DNA from: Sphingomonadaceae bacterium
GTDB lineage: Bacteria; Pseudomonadota; Alphaproteobacteria; Sphingomonadales; Sphingomonadaceae
Assembly (NCBI GenBank): GCA_947463325.1
Contig: CANHQT010000007.1
Span: 1 to 64,000 of the forward strand
Reading direction: 5' to 3'
DNA: 64,000 nt
The position numbers and the translations under genes were made by a program. Shown piece by piece: positions 34,385-43,555 of this stretch (within the stretch, counting starts at the first letter, position 1; every line of letters begins with the position of its first letter). The notes beneath the pieces are model-generated. The model saw nothing but the letters and a program-made list of their open reading frames with translations, ran no database searches and was not told where the DNA came from.

Positions 34385-35965
34385 ATGCCGCTGGCGTTTA
34401 CGGGGTGGGACTGGGCAGTGCTGGGCGGCTATGTCGCCGCGCTGGCGCTGGCCGGCTGGCTGGCGAGCCGCAGGCGGATCGCATCGACCGAGGGCTATTT
34501 CCTTGCCGGTCACCATGCGCCGACCTGGCTGGTGACCATCTCCGTTTTGTCGACCACCCAGTCGGCAGCGACCTTCCTCGGCGTGCCCGATCATGCCTAT
34601 CGCAGTGACTGGAGCTATCTCGGCGCAAACATCGGCGCGATCATCGCGGCCTTCATTGTCGCGACAGTGCTGATTCCGCGCTTCTATGCTCTGGGCGTGA
34701 CGACGGTCTATGAGCTGCTCGCCGCACGCTATTCGGCAATGGCCTGCCGCGCGGCGGCGGCAATGTATCTGGTCGGTCGGGTGCTGGCGAGCGGGGCGCG
34801 GCTCTACCTCGCGGCCATCGCTGTCTCCATGATCATCTTTCTTGATGTCGAGCCCGATCATATCGCCATCTCGATCGGGGTGCTGGTGCTGTTCGGAATC
34901 GCCTTCACGCTGTTCGGCGGCCTCAATGCCGTGATCTGGAGCGATCTCGTGCAGGTTGTCCTCTATGTCGGAGCGGCGATCCTCGTTCTCGTCCTGCTCC
35001 TCTCCAGCATCACCGCGCCACCTGCGGAAGTGATCGCGGCACTGACCGGTGCCGAAGGCGGCAGCAAGCTCAGCCTCATTGACACCAGCCTTGATTTTTC
35101 GGCGCCTTTTTCCCTGTTCGCGATTCTGACCGGCATCGTCCTCCTCAACATCGGCAATGCCGGGCTCGATCAGGATACGACGCAACGCTTCCTCGCCTGC
35201 GAAAATGCGCGCGAAGGGCAACGGGCGCTCTATGCCTCGGCCATCGCCACCATCCCTGTGGTCGCGATCTTCATGGCCATCGGCACTTTGCTTTGGCTTT
35301 TCTTTGAGCGGCCCGAGCTGATGGGCGGTGGCGGGGATGCGGTACGACAGGCGTTCGCGGGAGAGAAGATAACAGTCTTCATGTCCTACATCCTGTCCGA
35401 AGTGCCGCCGGGCCTGCGCGGGCTGGTGACCGTCGGCGTAATCGCGGCGGCTGCGATCAACAGCGGGCTCATTTCCATGTCGGCGGTGCTGGTGAGCGAT
35501 TTCTATCGCCCCTGGCGCGGTGATACGGGCCTCGACGAGGCGCATTATGTTCGCGTCGGGCGCTGGGCAGTGGTGGTGCTGGCGCTGGTGCTTTTCGCGG
35601 TCGCCATCTTCTGTTTCCACTGGCAGCGCGCGACGGAAACGCCGCTGCTCGAGTTCGTACTGGGCGTGATGGCCTTCGCCTATTCGGGGCTGCTCGGCGT
35701 GTTCGCGACAGCGGTTTTCACGCGGCGCGGCACGACCGCATCGATCATCGCCGCGCTCATCGCCGGGTTCCTGACGACGCTCGCCATGCAACCCTATGTG
35801 GCCGCTGCCATCGGCCTGCCGCCAGCCTTCGGGCAGTTGGCCTTCCCCTGGCAGCTGGTGATCGGCACAGCTGTCGCCTTTGCCGTAGCCGCTGCACCAC
35901 GGGGCACCGCGCGCGAAGAAAAGGGGCGCCCGAAGCGCCCCTTCCCCTCTGCCGCATCGGCTTAG
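34385..35965 (+). CDS. sodium:solute symporter (SSS family)
   Basis: A 526-residue transporter with about 13 membrane helices. Family features include the opening GGYVAALALAGWLASRRR, the helix with EGYFLAGHHAPTW, and LFGGLNAVIWSDLVQVVLY in the middle. The related proteins (SGLT-like) move sugars, nucleosides or small carboxylates with sodium. The substrate is not readable. It ends with a low-complexity tail (REEKGRPKRP). Its stop overlaps the convergent KGG gene by 4 bp, and a terminator for that gene is embedded in its last 50 bases. Confidence 0.92.
   Translation: MPLAFTGWDWAVLGGYVAALALAGWLASRRRIASTEGYFLAGHHAPTWLVTISVLSTTQSAATFLGVPDHAYRSDWSYLGANIGAIIAAFIVATVLIPRFYALGVTTVYELLAARYSAMACRAAAAMYLVGRVLASGARLYLAAIAVSMIIFLDVEPDHIAISIGVLVLFGIAFTLFGGLNAVIWSDLVQVVLYVGAAILVLVLLLSSITAPPAEVIAALTGAEGGSKLSLIDTSLDFSAPFSLFAILTGIVLLNIGNAGLDQDTTQRFLACENAREGQRALYASAIATIPVVAIFMAIGTLLWLFFERPELMGGGGDAVRQAFAGEKITVFMSYILSEVPPGLRGLVTVGVIAAAAINSGLISMSAVLVSDFYRPWRGDTGLDEAHYVRVGRWAVVVLALVLFAVAIFCFHWQRATETPLLEFVLGVMAFAYSGLLGVFATAVFTRRGTTASIIAALIAGFLTTLAMQPYVAAAIGLPPAFGQLAFPWQLVIGTAVAFAVAAAPRGTAREEKGRPKRPFPSAASA
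35916..35943 (-). terminator. minus-strand terminator of the KGG gene, inside the symporter 3' end
   Basis: AAGGGGCGC (35921-35929) and GCGCCCCTT (35935-35943) pair perfectly over nine bases with loop CCGAA. Read on the minus strand the loop is a UUCG-type tetraloop closed by GC pairs and the stem is followed by TTTTCTT. It therefore fits the KGG transcript, yet it lies within codons of the symporter. Confidence 0.75.
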
Positions 35966-36162
35966 CGTTTGTTGCTGGTGCCAGCTTGGCTGGCCTCGCC
36001 GACCTTGCGTTCTGCCTCGGGTGCACGCTCGGGGACGTCGGCAACGCCAACACCGTGGCTGGTTTGACCGCCCTTGCTGGCGATCTCACGCTGCTTTTCC
36101 GCGTCCTTCGAGGCGAAGCCCTGATTGCTTTTGCTACCGGACTGGTTCTGCTGATTGGCCAT
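35962..36162 (-). CDS. KGG-motif stress-response small protein
   Basis: A 66-residue hydrophilic, probably disordered protein with one KGG repeat (GFASKDAEKQREIASKGG at residues 15-32) of the stress-induced family that includes GsiB. Such proteins accumulate in desiccation, salt or general stress. AAGGAG lies 8 bases before ATG at 36162, which decides this start over longer frames. A perfect 7-bp hairpin, GGCAGAA/TTCTGCC, lies in the leader at 36195-36211. A clean EcfG-type promoter was not found. Confidence 0.85.
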   Translation of the reverse strand: MANQQNQSGSKSNQGFASKDAEKQREIASKGGQTSHGVGVADVPERAPEAERKVGEASQAGTSNKR

Positions 36163-36405
36163 GTTCCTGCTCCTTTTGCTGGTTGCCAATAGCCGGCAGA
36201 AGGGTTCTGCCAGCTGTTCAGCCCCCGGCGCCGTTGCGTCGGGAACAGGAGACAAACGCGCAGCATGCCGCGCACGGTTCACAATATTCATCCGATTAAA
36301 GCCATCGTCCGTCGCGACCGTTTCGAAACGGGCACGCAGCAAGGGCAGGCGGTAGCCGCGCACACGGGACTTCCCCGTGCGGGTCAAGCGGGTTAAGGCC
36401 CGTCG

Positions 36406-37581
36406 ATGGCCGAACATCTGCTGATTACCGATACCGACGCACTCGAGGATTTCTGCGACCGCATCAGCGACGCGCCTTTCATCACCGTCGATACCGAGTT
36501 CATGCGCGAATCGACCTATTATCCCGAGCTCTGCCTGGTTCAGGTGGCGACGCCGGAGATTGCCGCCGCCATCGATCCGTTAGCGCCGGGGATAGACCTC
36601 GATCCACTGCTCGATCTGCTCGTCAACCGCGAGGACATGCTGAAAGTGTTCCACGCCGGCGGCCAGGATGTGGAAATCATCTTCAACCTGACCGGCAAAA
36701 CGCCGCACCCCATTTTCGACACGCAGATCGGCGCCATGGCGCTCGCCCAGGCGGAACAGCTCGGTTACTCCAATCTCGTCGAAAGCTGGCTCGGCCTCAG
36801 CCTCGACAAGGGTGCGCGCTTTACCGACTGGTCGCGCCGCCCGCTCGACAAGCGGCAGATTGACTATGCCATCGCCGATGTGACGCATCTCGCCAAAATC
36901 TTCCCGATGATGCTGGAAAAGCTGCGCAAGACCAATCGCGGTCACTGGCTCGACGAGGAAATGGAGCGGCTTGCAGACCCGTCCAACTACCAGCTTGACC
37001 CTGACGATGCCTGGCAGCGGGTGAAGGTCCAGTCGAAGAAGCCCGACGTGCTGGGCCGCTTGCGGGCGATAGCGGCATGGCGCGAGCGCGAGGCCCGGCA
37101 GAAGAATTTGCCGCGCGGGCGCATCGCCAAGGATGAGACGCTCGCCGAACTCGCCGCACATCCGCCGCGCCAGCAGGATGATCTCGGTCGTATTCGCGGC
37201 CTTTCCGCCACATGGCGTAACAACGACATCGGCGCGCGGCTGATGCAGGCGATCGAGCGGGCCGAGCCAATGACGCGCGAGGACATGCCGGCAACCGCGC
37301 CGCGCGGGCCCAGCCTGGGCAAGGATGGCGCGCTCGTCGCCGACCTGCTGAAGCTGCTGCTCAAGATCCGCGCCAAGGAAATGAATGTAGCAGCGCGCCT
37401 CATCGCGCGCAGTGAGGAGCTGGAGCAGCTGGCGGCGGGTGTGCGCGAAGGGCTCTCCATCCTTGCCGGCTGGCGAGCCGAGGTATTCGGGGGCGATGCA
37501 TTGGAACTGGTCGAGGGGCGACTTGGTTTCACGGTGAAAAACGGGCGACTGACCATGACCCGCCCGCAGACGGAGGATTGA
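36406..37581 (+). CDS. rnd: ribonuclease D
   Basis: A 391-residue DEDDy 3'-5' exoribonuclease. Catalytic acids are in VDTEFMRE (Asp29, Glu31), FHAGGQDVEII and DYAIADVTHLAKI, and an HRDC-like helical domain (about residues 210-290) follows. RNase D trims tRNA and other stable RNA 3' ends. ATG at 36406 gives the normal N-terminus. The upstream 243 bp (36163-36405) between divergent starts holds the KGG leader hairpin and a 16-base GC palindrome around GCATGC at about 36257, nothing else evident. Confidence 0.95.
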   Translation: MAEHLLITDTDALEDFCDRISDAPFITVDTEFMRESTYYPELCLVQVATPEIAAAIDPLAPGIDLDPLLDLLVNREDMLKVFHAGGQDVEIIFNLTGKTPHPIFDTQIGAMALAQAEQLGYSNLVESWLGLSLDKGARFTDWSRRPLDKRQIDYAIADVTHLAKIFPMMLEKLRKTNRGHWLDEEMERLADPSNYQLDPDDAWQRVKVQSKKPDVLGRLRAIAAWREREARQKNLPRGRIAKDETLAELAAHPPRQQDDLGRIRGLSATWRNNDIGARLMQAIERAEPMTREDMPATAPRGPSLGKDGALVADLLKLLLKIRAKEMNVAARLIARSEELEQLAAGVREGLSILAGWRAEVFGGDALELVEGRLGFTVKNGRLTMTRPQTED

Positions 37582-37585
37582 CGCC

Positions 37586-37909
37586 ATGCGAGCTGCCCCT
37601 GCCCTGCTGACCATCGCCGCCGCCCTCGCGGTCAGCGCATGCTCGAGCCGCGAGCAACGCTATGAGACCGGCGTGCGCGAGCCCATTTCGCTGCGCGATG
37701 ATGGCGATGAATGCGGCGCATCGCTGGTGCAGAGCTTCACCGGCCTGCGTGCCAACGCAACATTGCGAGAGGAAATTGCCAGCCGCTCGGGGGCGCGCAC
37801 CATCCGCTGGATCGAACCAGGGACGGCGGTGACGATGGATTACAGCGTCGACCGGCTCAACGCCGAGCTCGATCCCGACGGGGTCATCCTGACGCTGCGC
37901 TGCGGCTAA
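37586..37909 (+). CDS. I78 family peptidase inhibitor lipoprotein
   Basis: A 107-residue lipoprotein. The lipobox is VSAC (Cys19), followed by a small domain with the I78 features CGA (from DECGASLVQSFTG), SGARTIRWIEPGTAVTMDY and DRLN..DPDGVI..LRCG. Family members inhibit serine proteases, elastase-like or autologous. Two cysteines probably form one disulfide. It sits four bases after rnd, but the link is likely only positional. The 3' end is 4 bp from the convergent ppx gene. Confidence 0.9.
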   Translation: MRAAPALLTIAAALAVSACSSREQRYETGVREPISLRDDGDECGASLVQSFTGLRANATLREEIASRSGARTIRWIEPGTAVTMDYSVDRLNAELDPDGVILTLRCG

Positions 37910-37913
37910 GAAA

Positions 37914-39377
37914 TCAGCGGACGCTTTCGGCCTTTAGGCCAAGACCAGCGGCGAGCTGACGCAGGCGCTTGTCCACCTGTTCGCCCGCAAAATCTGTACC
38001 CGAGCCATTGTAACTCAGGCGAAGCACATCACCGATGCGTTCAATGCGCGTCACCTCCAGCCCGGCCAGCGCGCCGCCTGAAAGCCGCTGCGCGAGACGA
38101 ATGGCCAACCCCCACTGGCTGGCACGGGCGAGGCGCGCGTCAAGGATGGGATCAGTGCGCATATCAAAGGGCCGGCCGCTGCCGCCCGCGCTCGAAAAAA
38201 GAGCCTGAGCAAGCACCAGCCGGTCTGCAAGATCAATCCCAAGCCATTGCCCGTGCAGCGCCATCTCCGCCGCACGCTCGTCCCGGAAATCGGGGTTGGC
38301 GGTCGAGGCGACATCCGAAAGGAGACAGGCGGCGAGGCGCAGGCGCGCCGCGGCGGCATCGTCATCTGCAAACAGGGGCGCGATCCACGCCTCAATCGCA
38401 CGGCCATGCGGCACGAAGCGGGCAAAGCGGCGTCCTTCGGCCTCGGCAGCGAGAATGAGCGGATCCTGCCGGCGGAGATCAGCCGGCAGTGCACCGAACA
38501 ACAGGCCTTCGCGGAGGCCACTGGTCGACACGACGAGATGACTGCTCTTGAGCTGACGCACCAATGGAACGAGCAGCGCTGCTGCATCCGGCATGGTGCC
38601 GACGCGCGCACTGCTGAGGCCGGGAATGGACATGGTTGAAAGATCGGCATTGGCGAGACGACGGGCCAACCGCGCCGCGGCCTCCACCGGCATCAAATGG
38701 CCCGAAACCACTGGCATCGGATCACGCGCGATCATCATGTCGTAGCGGGCCAGCGCGCGCCAGGAGCCCCCCACGAGATAGAGCGGCAGGGCCGTATCGC
38801 CATCCGGCCATCCGGCATCGGCCAACATCCGCCCGATCACCTTGGAAAAGCGCGGACCATGGGCCGTGCGAAGTGCGGCAAGGCGCAGCACGCCCAGAGG
38901 AAAGCTGCTGTGATGGCGCGTTTCGCCATCGCTGACCCGCACCAGTTCAAGGCTGCCGCCCCCAAGATCGGCAACAATGCCGTCGGCATCAGGAATGGCA
39001 GAGATGACGCCGAGGCCAGCAGCACGAGCCTCTTCCTCGCCTGACAACAATTCCACATCAAGACCGATAGCGCGTGCGTCGGCGAGGAATTGCGCGCCAT
39101 TGCTGGCATCACGGACAGCCGCCGTGGCGACGCAGCGCAGCTCGTCAATCGCCATCGCCTGTGTGAGCGCGCGGAACCGGGCAAGGCCGGAAATGGCACG
39201 GCGATAAGGTTTGGGTTCGATAGCGCCAGTGGTCGCGAGGCCCGACCCCAGCCCAACCATCAGCTTTTCGTTGAACACGGGACGCGGAGCACGCCTCGGC
39301 CCCGCATAGACGACCAAGCGAACGGAGTTCGAGCCGATATCAATAATCGCAATGCGGCGCGCCGCGCGGTCTGCCAT
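37914..39377 (-). CDS. ppx: exopolyphosphatase/GppA family protein
   Basis: A 487-residue Ppx/GppA phosphatase with an actin-like ATPase fold. Motifs include IDIGSNSVRLVVY at residues 12-24, ATAAVRDASNG, LSGEEEARAAGLG and DLGGGSLELV. It removes terminal phosphate from polyphosphate or hydrolyses pppGpp, and the sequence does not separate the two. It follows ppk1 by 31 bp, so synthesis and degradation of polyphosphate are co-transcribed. Length is typical of the long Ppx with a C-terminal helical domain. Confidence 0.94.
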   Translation of the reverse strand: MADRAARRIAIIDIGSNSVRLVVYAGPRRAPRPVFNEKLMVGLGSGLATTGAIEPKPYRRAISGLARFRALTQAMAIDELRCVATAAVRDASNGAQFLADARAIGLDVELLSGEEEARAAGLGVISAIPDADGIVADLGGGSLELVRVSDGETRHHSSFPLGVLRLAALRTAHGPRFSKVIGRMLADAGWPDGDTALPLYLVGGSWRALARYDMMIARDPMPVVSGHLMPVEAAARLARRLANADLSTMSIPGLSSARVGTMPDAAALLVPLVRQLKSSHLVVSTSGLREGLLFGALPADLRRQDPLILAAEAEGRRFARFVPHGRAIEAWIAPLFADDDAAAARLRLAACLLSDVASTANPDFRDERAAEMALHGQWLGIDLADRLVLAQALFSSAGGSGRPFDMRTDPILDARLARASQWGLAIRLAQRLSGGALAGLEVTRIERIGDVLRLSYNGSGTDFAGEQVDKRLRQLAAGLGLKAESVR

Positions 39378-39408
39378 TCTGTTTCTGCCCCCTGCCCCGC
39401 TGTCGTGC

Positions 39409-41544
39409 TCAGCCGTTCCAGCGCGTCAGGTCAAGCTTGGGCACATCCTTTCGCCGCCGCAGCGTATCACCACGGCCAGAAAGCGAGGCATTGTTCATGA
39501 AATATCGGTGCAAGTTGAACGGTTTGTCGCCGGCATCGACGCGGGTGTAGCCGCCATCAGGCGCGAGTCGCCAGCTTTGTTCATTGTCGATGAGATTGGC
39601 GACCATCACCTGATCGAGCAGCTGATCGTGCACGGTCGGGTTTTCGATGGGGATCATATACTCAACGCGGCGGTCAAAGTTGCGGTTCATCCAGTCCGCC
39701 GAGCTGATGTAAACGAGCGCCCCGCGCGAAGGCAGCGCGGCGCCATTGCCAAAGGCGAACAGGCGGCTGTGTTCAAGGAAACGCCCGACCACCGATTTGA
39801 CGCGGATATTTTCGCTAAGGCCGGGCACGCCGGGACGCAGGCAGCAGATGCCCCGCACCACAAGGTCGATCGGGACACCAGCCGCGCTGGCCTCATAGAG
39901 TTTTTCAATGATCTGCCGGTCAACCAGACTGTTCATCTTGGCCCAGATACCGCAGCCTTGACCCGCCTTTGCGTTGGCGATTTCGGCATCGATCAAGGCC
40001 ATCAGCCTCGGACGCAAGTGCAGCGGCGACATGGTGATCATCTCGAGACCGCGTGGTTCGATATAGCCGGTGATGTAGTTGAACAGCTGCGCCGCATCGC
40101 GCCCGGCGCGCGCATCAGCTGTGAAGAAGCTGAAATCCGTGTAAATTCGCGCCGTGACAGGGTGGTAATTGCCGGTGCCGAAATGGCAGTAGGTGCGATA
40201 GGCCCCACCTTCGCGCCGCACGACCATGGAAACCTTGGCGTGGGTTTTCCATTCGATGAAGCCGTAGACCACCTGCACGCCGGCGCGCTCGAGCTGCCCC
40301 GCCCAGTGGAGATTCTGCTCCTCGTCGAAACGGGCCTTGAGTTCGACAACAGCGGTTACCGACTTACCGGCCTCTGCCGCCTCGATCAGCGCGCGGATCA
40401 CCGGCGACTGGTCACCTGCACGGTATAGCGTCTGCTTGATCGCCACCACATCAGGGTCTGCCGCCGCCTGACGGAGGAAGGAGAGCACAACATCGAAGCT
40501 CTCATAAGGGTGGTGGACGACGATATCCTTGGTGCGGATCGCGGCGAAGCAATCCCCGCCATGATCACGGATGCGTTCCGGAAAGCGCGCAGTGAAGGGC
40601 GTGAACTTGAGGTCAGGCCGGTCTTCCCCGACAATCTGATCGAGATCAGCCAGCCCAATAAATCCTGATGAAACAAGAACTTCTGGTTCTTGCCCATCAG
40701 CCTCCTCGACCAGATCGGCAATCAGCGCCTCAGGCGTTTCGCTGTCGAATTCGAACAGCACGATGCGCCCGCGACGACGGCGGCGGATAGCGGTGCGGAA
40801 ATGCTGGACAAGATCCTCCGCCTCTTCCTCAAGCTCGATATCGCTGTCGCGGATCAGGCGGAAACGGCCGTGACCGAGCACAGTGAAGCCGGGGAACAAA
40901 CGGTCGGCGAACAGCGCAACCAGCGTATCGACCGCGACATAGACCGCGCGCTCCCCCGGCACGCGTGCAAAGCGCGGGAGCGTCGGCGGGATCATGACCA
41001 GTTCGCGCACTGCCTCCGCGTCCGACTGGCGGACGAGATCGAACACCACCGCCAGCCCCTTGTTGGGGATGAAGGGGAAAGGATGGGCAGGATCGAGCGC
41101 CTGAGGCGTGAGGATGGGGAAAATCTGTTCGATGAAATGCTGTTCGAGCGCCGCGCGCCACCGGGACGCCCCGGCGACATCATGCACCACCTCTATCCCG
41201 CGCCGCGCGAGTTCAACCGAGAGATGGTGCCACTCTGCCTGCTGTTCACCGACCAGAGTCTGCGTCGCGGCGGCGATGGCGTCGAGCTGTTGCGTCGGCG
41301 TCAGTCCATCCTGCGAGCGTTCCTCGATCCCCTGCAACTGGTGCGCCTTGATCCCGGCGACGCGCACCATGAAAAATTCATCGAGATTGTTGCCGGAGAT
41401 GGAGAGGAAGCGAAGACGTTCGAGCAGGGGATGGGCGGCGTTACGCGCTTCTTCCATCACCCGCCGGTTAAAGGCGAGCCAGGAGAGTTCGCGGTTGAAA
41501 TAGCGGGCTTCGGCAACGCCAGGTGCGGTCACGGGGGCGTTCAT
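39409..41544 (-). CDS. ppk1: polyphosphate kinase 1
   Basis: A 711-residue polyphosphate kinase. The N-terminal domain (FNRELSWLAFNRRV) and catalytic motifs are intact. The phosphorylated histidine is in YCHFGTGNYHP and a second histidine is in RVKSVVGRFLEHSRL. It polymerises the gamma phosphate of ATP into polyphosphate. The ATG overlaps the hdaA stop by 4 bp (ATGA), so it is coupled to the replication regulator. ppx is next downstream. All key residues look present. Confidence 0.97.
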   Translation of the reverse strand: MNAPVTAPGVAEARYFNRELSWLAFNRRVMEEARNAAHPLLERLRFLSISGNNLDEFFMVRVAGIKAHQLQGIEERSQDGLTPTQQLDAIAAATQTLVGEQQAEWHHLSVELARRGIEVVHDVAGASRWRAALEQHFIEQIFPILTPQALDPAHPFPFIPNKGLAVVFDLVRQSDAEAVRELVMIPPTLPRFARVPGERAVYVAVDTLVALFADRLFPGFTVLGHGRFRLIRDSDIELEEEAEDLVQHFRTAIRRRRRGRIVLFEFDSETPEALIADLVEEADGQEPEVLVSSGFIGLADLDQIVGEDRPDLKFTPFTARFPERIRDHGGDCFAAIRTKDIVVHHPYESFDVVLSFLRQAAADPDVVAIKQTLYRAGDQSPVIRALIEAAEAGKSVTAVVELKARFDEEQNLHWAGQLERAGVQVVYGFIEWKTHAKVSMVVRREGGAYRTYCHFGTGNYHPVTARIYTDFSFFTADARAGRDAAQLFNYITGYIEPRGLEMITMSPLHLRPRLMALIDAEIANAKAGQGCGIWAKMNSLVDRQIIEKLYEASAAGVPIDLVVRGICCLRPGVPGLSENIRVKSVVGRFLEHSRLFAFGNGAALPSRGALVYISSADWMNRNFDRRVEYMIPIENPTVHDQLLDQVMVANLIDNEQSWRLAPDGGYTRVDAGDKPFNLHRYFMNNASLSGRGDTLRRRKDVPKLDLTRWNG

Positions 41545-42248
41545 GCAGCCTCCTCCTGCCCTTCCTCGCTCTGCCCCGCAGGGTCGAACAGTCCAGTTTC
41601 AATCAGCGCCATGCGAGCGAGACGCACGCCGGGCGCCGCCCCGGAAGCGAGACTGGCGGCATCGATCGCGCCTACAGCGGCATGAATAGCAGAGTAGCTG
41701 CGTTCAATCCGCGCCGCGACATAGGAACCCAATTGGGGGGCGGGCACGAGACCACGGCGCGTGAGCAGGAGTTCAACAAGATCGCGGGTCAGACAGGCGT
41801 CCGGCGCGCCAATCTCTGCCACCGGCGATGCACGCAAACGGGTACGAAGGTCAGGAACTGCGAGCGTATCAATACTGGCAGTCGAAGCCGTAACGATGAG
41901 CAGGCGTCCTCCGTCATCGCGCGCCCGGTTCCAGGCGTGGAACAAGGCCTCCTCATCGGCCAATTCCAGCGGATCGACCACAGTGCAGCCGAGCCGTTCC
42001 GCAGCGAGCCCTGCAAGGGTCGAGCGGCCAGATCCGGCGGGGCCTGTGAGTAGCATCGCGGGCGCGGCCCAATCCGCTTCAAACAGGTGGCGCACCGCCT
42101 CCCGATTGCTGTCGCTGACCAGGAAATCCGGGGTGTTGCCGCCATTTTGCCCGGCCCAGGCGAGCGGCAAAGGCAATTGCCGGGCTTTGCCCCCAGCGGC
42201 GGCAAGCGGCGTGCCAAACAGGTCAATCGCAGGCGCAGGCTCGCTCAT
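41541..42248 (-). CDS. hdaA: HdaA-type DnaA inactivator, ATPase-related
   Basis: A 235-residue DnaA-like protein without the DNA-binding domain. A beta-clamp-binding motif QLPLPL (residues 24-29) and a Walker A (LLTGPAGSGRSTLAG) are seen. Alphaproteobacterial HdaA binds the clamp and stimulates DnaA-ATP hydrolysis (RIDA), limiting initiation. The ATPase sensor regions appear reduced compared with DnaA, as is usual. It overlaps DUF2066 upstream and ppk1 downstream by 4 bp each, an unusually tight neighbourhood. Confidence 0.9.
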   Translation of the reverse strand: MSEPAPAIDLFGTPLAAAGGKARQLPLPLAWAGQNGGNTPDFLVSDSNREAVRHLFEADWAAPAMLLTGPAGSGRSTLAGLAAERLGCTVVDPLELADEEALFHAWNRARDDGGRLLIVTASTASIDTLAVPDLRTRLRASPVAEIGAPDACLTRDLVELLLTRRGLVPAPQLGSYVAARIERSYSAIHAAVGAIDAASLASGAAPGVRLARMALIETGLFDPAGQSEEGQEEAA

Positions 42249-43495
42249 CGGCTGATGCGGAACGTGCCGCCGCTCTCCGAAACGCGCCAGCCACCCGCGG
42301 CGAGCGCTGCGCGCATAGCGGATGCATCACCACGGAAGCGCACACGCACCACAGAAACACCGCCAATCGCGACGCTGCTGGTCGAAGCGCTTTCGACACC
42401 ACGAAGCCCGCGCAGAGCGGATTCGACCGCAAGGACCGCCTGGGCATCGGGCGTATCAACCTGCACCGAGTAGCTGGCGGTAACGGTTGCCTCTTCCTCG
42501 CCAGCTCCTGCGGTACCGATTTCAACCGCATCGTCGGCCTCGGCCTCGGCTTCAGCTGCTGCTTCTTCGAGCTCCTCGGGATCGACCGGCTCTTCGATGA
42601 TCAAGGAGGGGTCAGTGCGCAGGCGACCGTCAGCCAGCGCGGCGATGTAGAGTCCATCAATGCGGCGCACCCCATCGACCATCATCTGGCGAAGGCCTGC
42701 AGGCGAGCGGGCAGTGAGCGTGAATGTACCAAGCAGGTCATTGTCAGGGCCCGAGCGCGCCGAGAAATAGCCGATGATCGGCCCGCCCGGCCACATGCGT
42801 TCGATCCGCACAGTCGGCATCAGCACGTCCGACGCGCCATATTGATCGAGAATATCACGCCACCACGTGCGGCTGCGCCGCCGCACCTGCCCAGGGTTGA
42901 GAAGCAGGAGGTCCGATCCCGTTCCTGCCGTGCGGACGTAATCGATGCTGCTGTCGCTGGTGCGGAATTGTGCCCAAGCGCGCTGCCATTCGCTGCGCTG
43001 TTCGAATGCCTGTGGCACGCCGCCTTCATAGACGATCGGCAGCACCAAATAGGGCGGTGAACGGAACACGCGACCCGATATGCCGAGAATCTGGCCCGCA
43101 CGGGCGCGATCAAACTGAACGCCAAGCGTCGCAATGTAGCGGCCGGGGCCGATCTGTTCGCGCTCGACAACAATCGCCGAGACGATGCCGTTCAACGTCG
43201 AATCAGGGAGCGCCGGGCCGCCGCTGCCGCCATTCATCTGACGCACCAGTTCCTGCCAACCTTTGCGCTGCGCCTCCTGCCAGCCCTTCATCCGGGCATC
43301 GTCGGCATTATCGCCTGTGACGTCAATGCGAATGCCGGTGACAATCAGATCATTAGTGCTGGCAATCGGCGCAATACCGCGATTCCCGGACTCAATCTGC
43401 GCATAAACGACCGCTCCCGCACCGAAGCCGAGCAGCAACGCCAAGGGCAACAGATACCGGGCGCGGGGGCGCAATGTCGGGGCAGACTGGGTCAC
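42245..43495 (-). CDS. DUF2066 membrane-anchored protein
   Basis: A 416-residue protein with an N-terminal helix (about 13-32) and a large exported domain of DUF2066 type (MKGWQEAQRKGWQELVRQMNGG). A glutamate/alanine-rich acidic linker (about residues 320-348) precedes a C-terminal ferredoxin-like region. Function is unknown. GTG at 43495 is chosen because AAAAGG lies six bases upstream and the signal/helix starts there. Longer frames run into the divergent purM gene. It heads the operon hdaA-ppk1-ppx, 60 bp from purM. Confidence 0.8.
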   Translation of the reverse strand: MTQSAPTLRPRARYLLPLALLLGFGAGAVVYAQIESGNRGIAPIASTNDLIVTGIRIDVTGDNADDARMKGWQEAQRKGWQELVRQMNGGSGGPALPDSTLNGIVSAIVVEREQIGPGRYIATLGVQFDRARAGQILGISGRVFRSPPYLVLPIVYEGGVPQAFEQRSEWQRAWAQFRTSDSSIDYVRTAGTGSDLLLLNPGQVRRRSRTWWRDILDQYGASDVLMPTVRIERMWPGGPIIGYFSARSGPDNDLLGTFTLTARSPAGLRQMMVDGVRRIDGLYIAALADGRLRTDPSLIIEEPVDPEELEEAAAEAEAEADDAVEIGTAGAGEEEATVTASYSVQVDTPDAQAVLAVESALRGLRGVESASTSSVAIGGVSVVRVRFRGDASAMRAALAAGGWRVSESGGTFRISR

Positions 43496-43555
43496 GGAGG
43501 GCCTTTTGGCCAAAGCAGCGTGGAAATCCAAGCGCGATATGGCTAGGCGGGCGCA

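Noticed and set aside
34358-35791. 477-codon frame opposite the symporter
   Set aside because: Extremely charged, non-protein-like translation opposite a hydrophobic transporter, the typical complement of membrane helices.
36163-36405. EcfG-type general stress promoter for the KGG gene
   Set aside because: A GAAC-like and CGTT-like pair is present, but the spacing is not 16-17 bases, so I do not call it.
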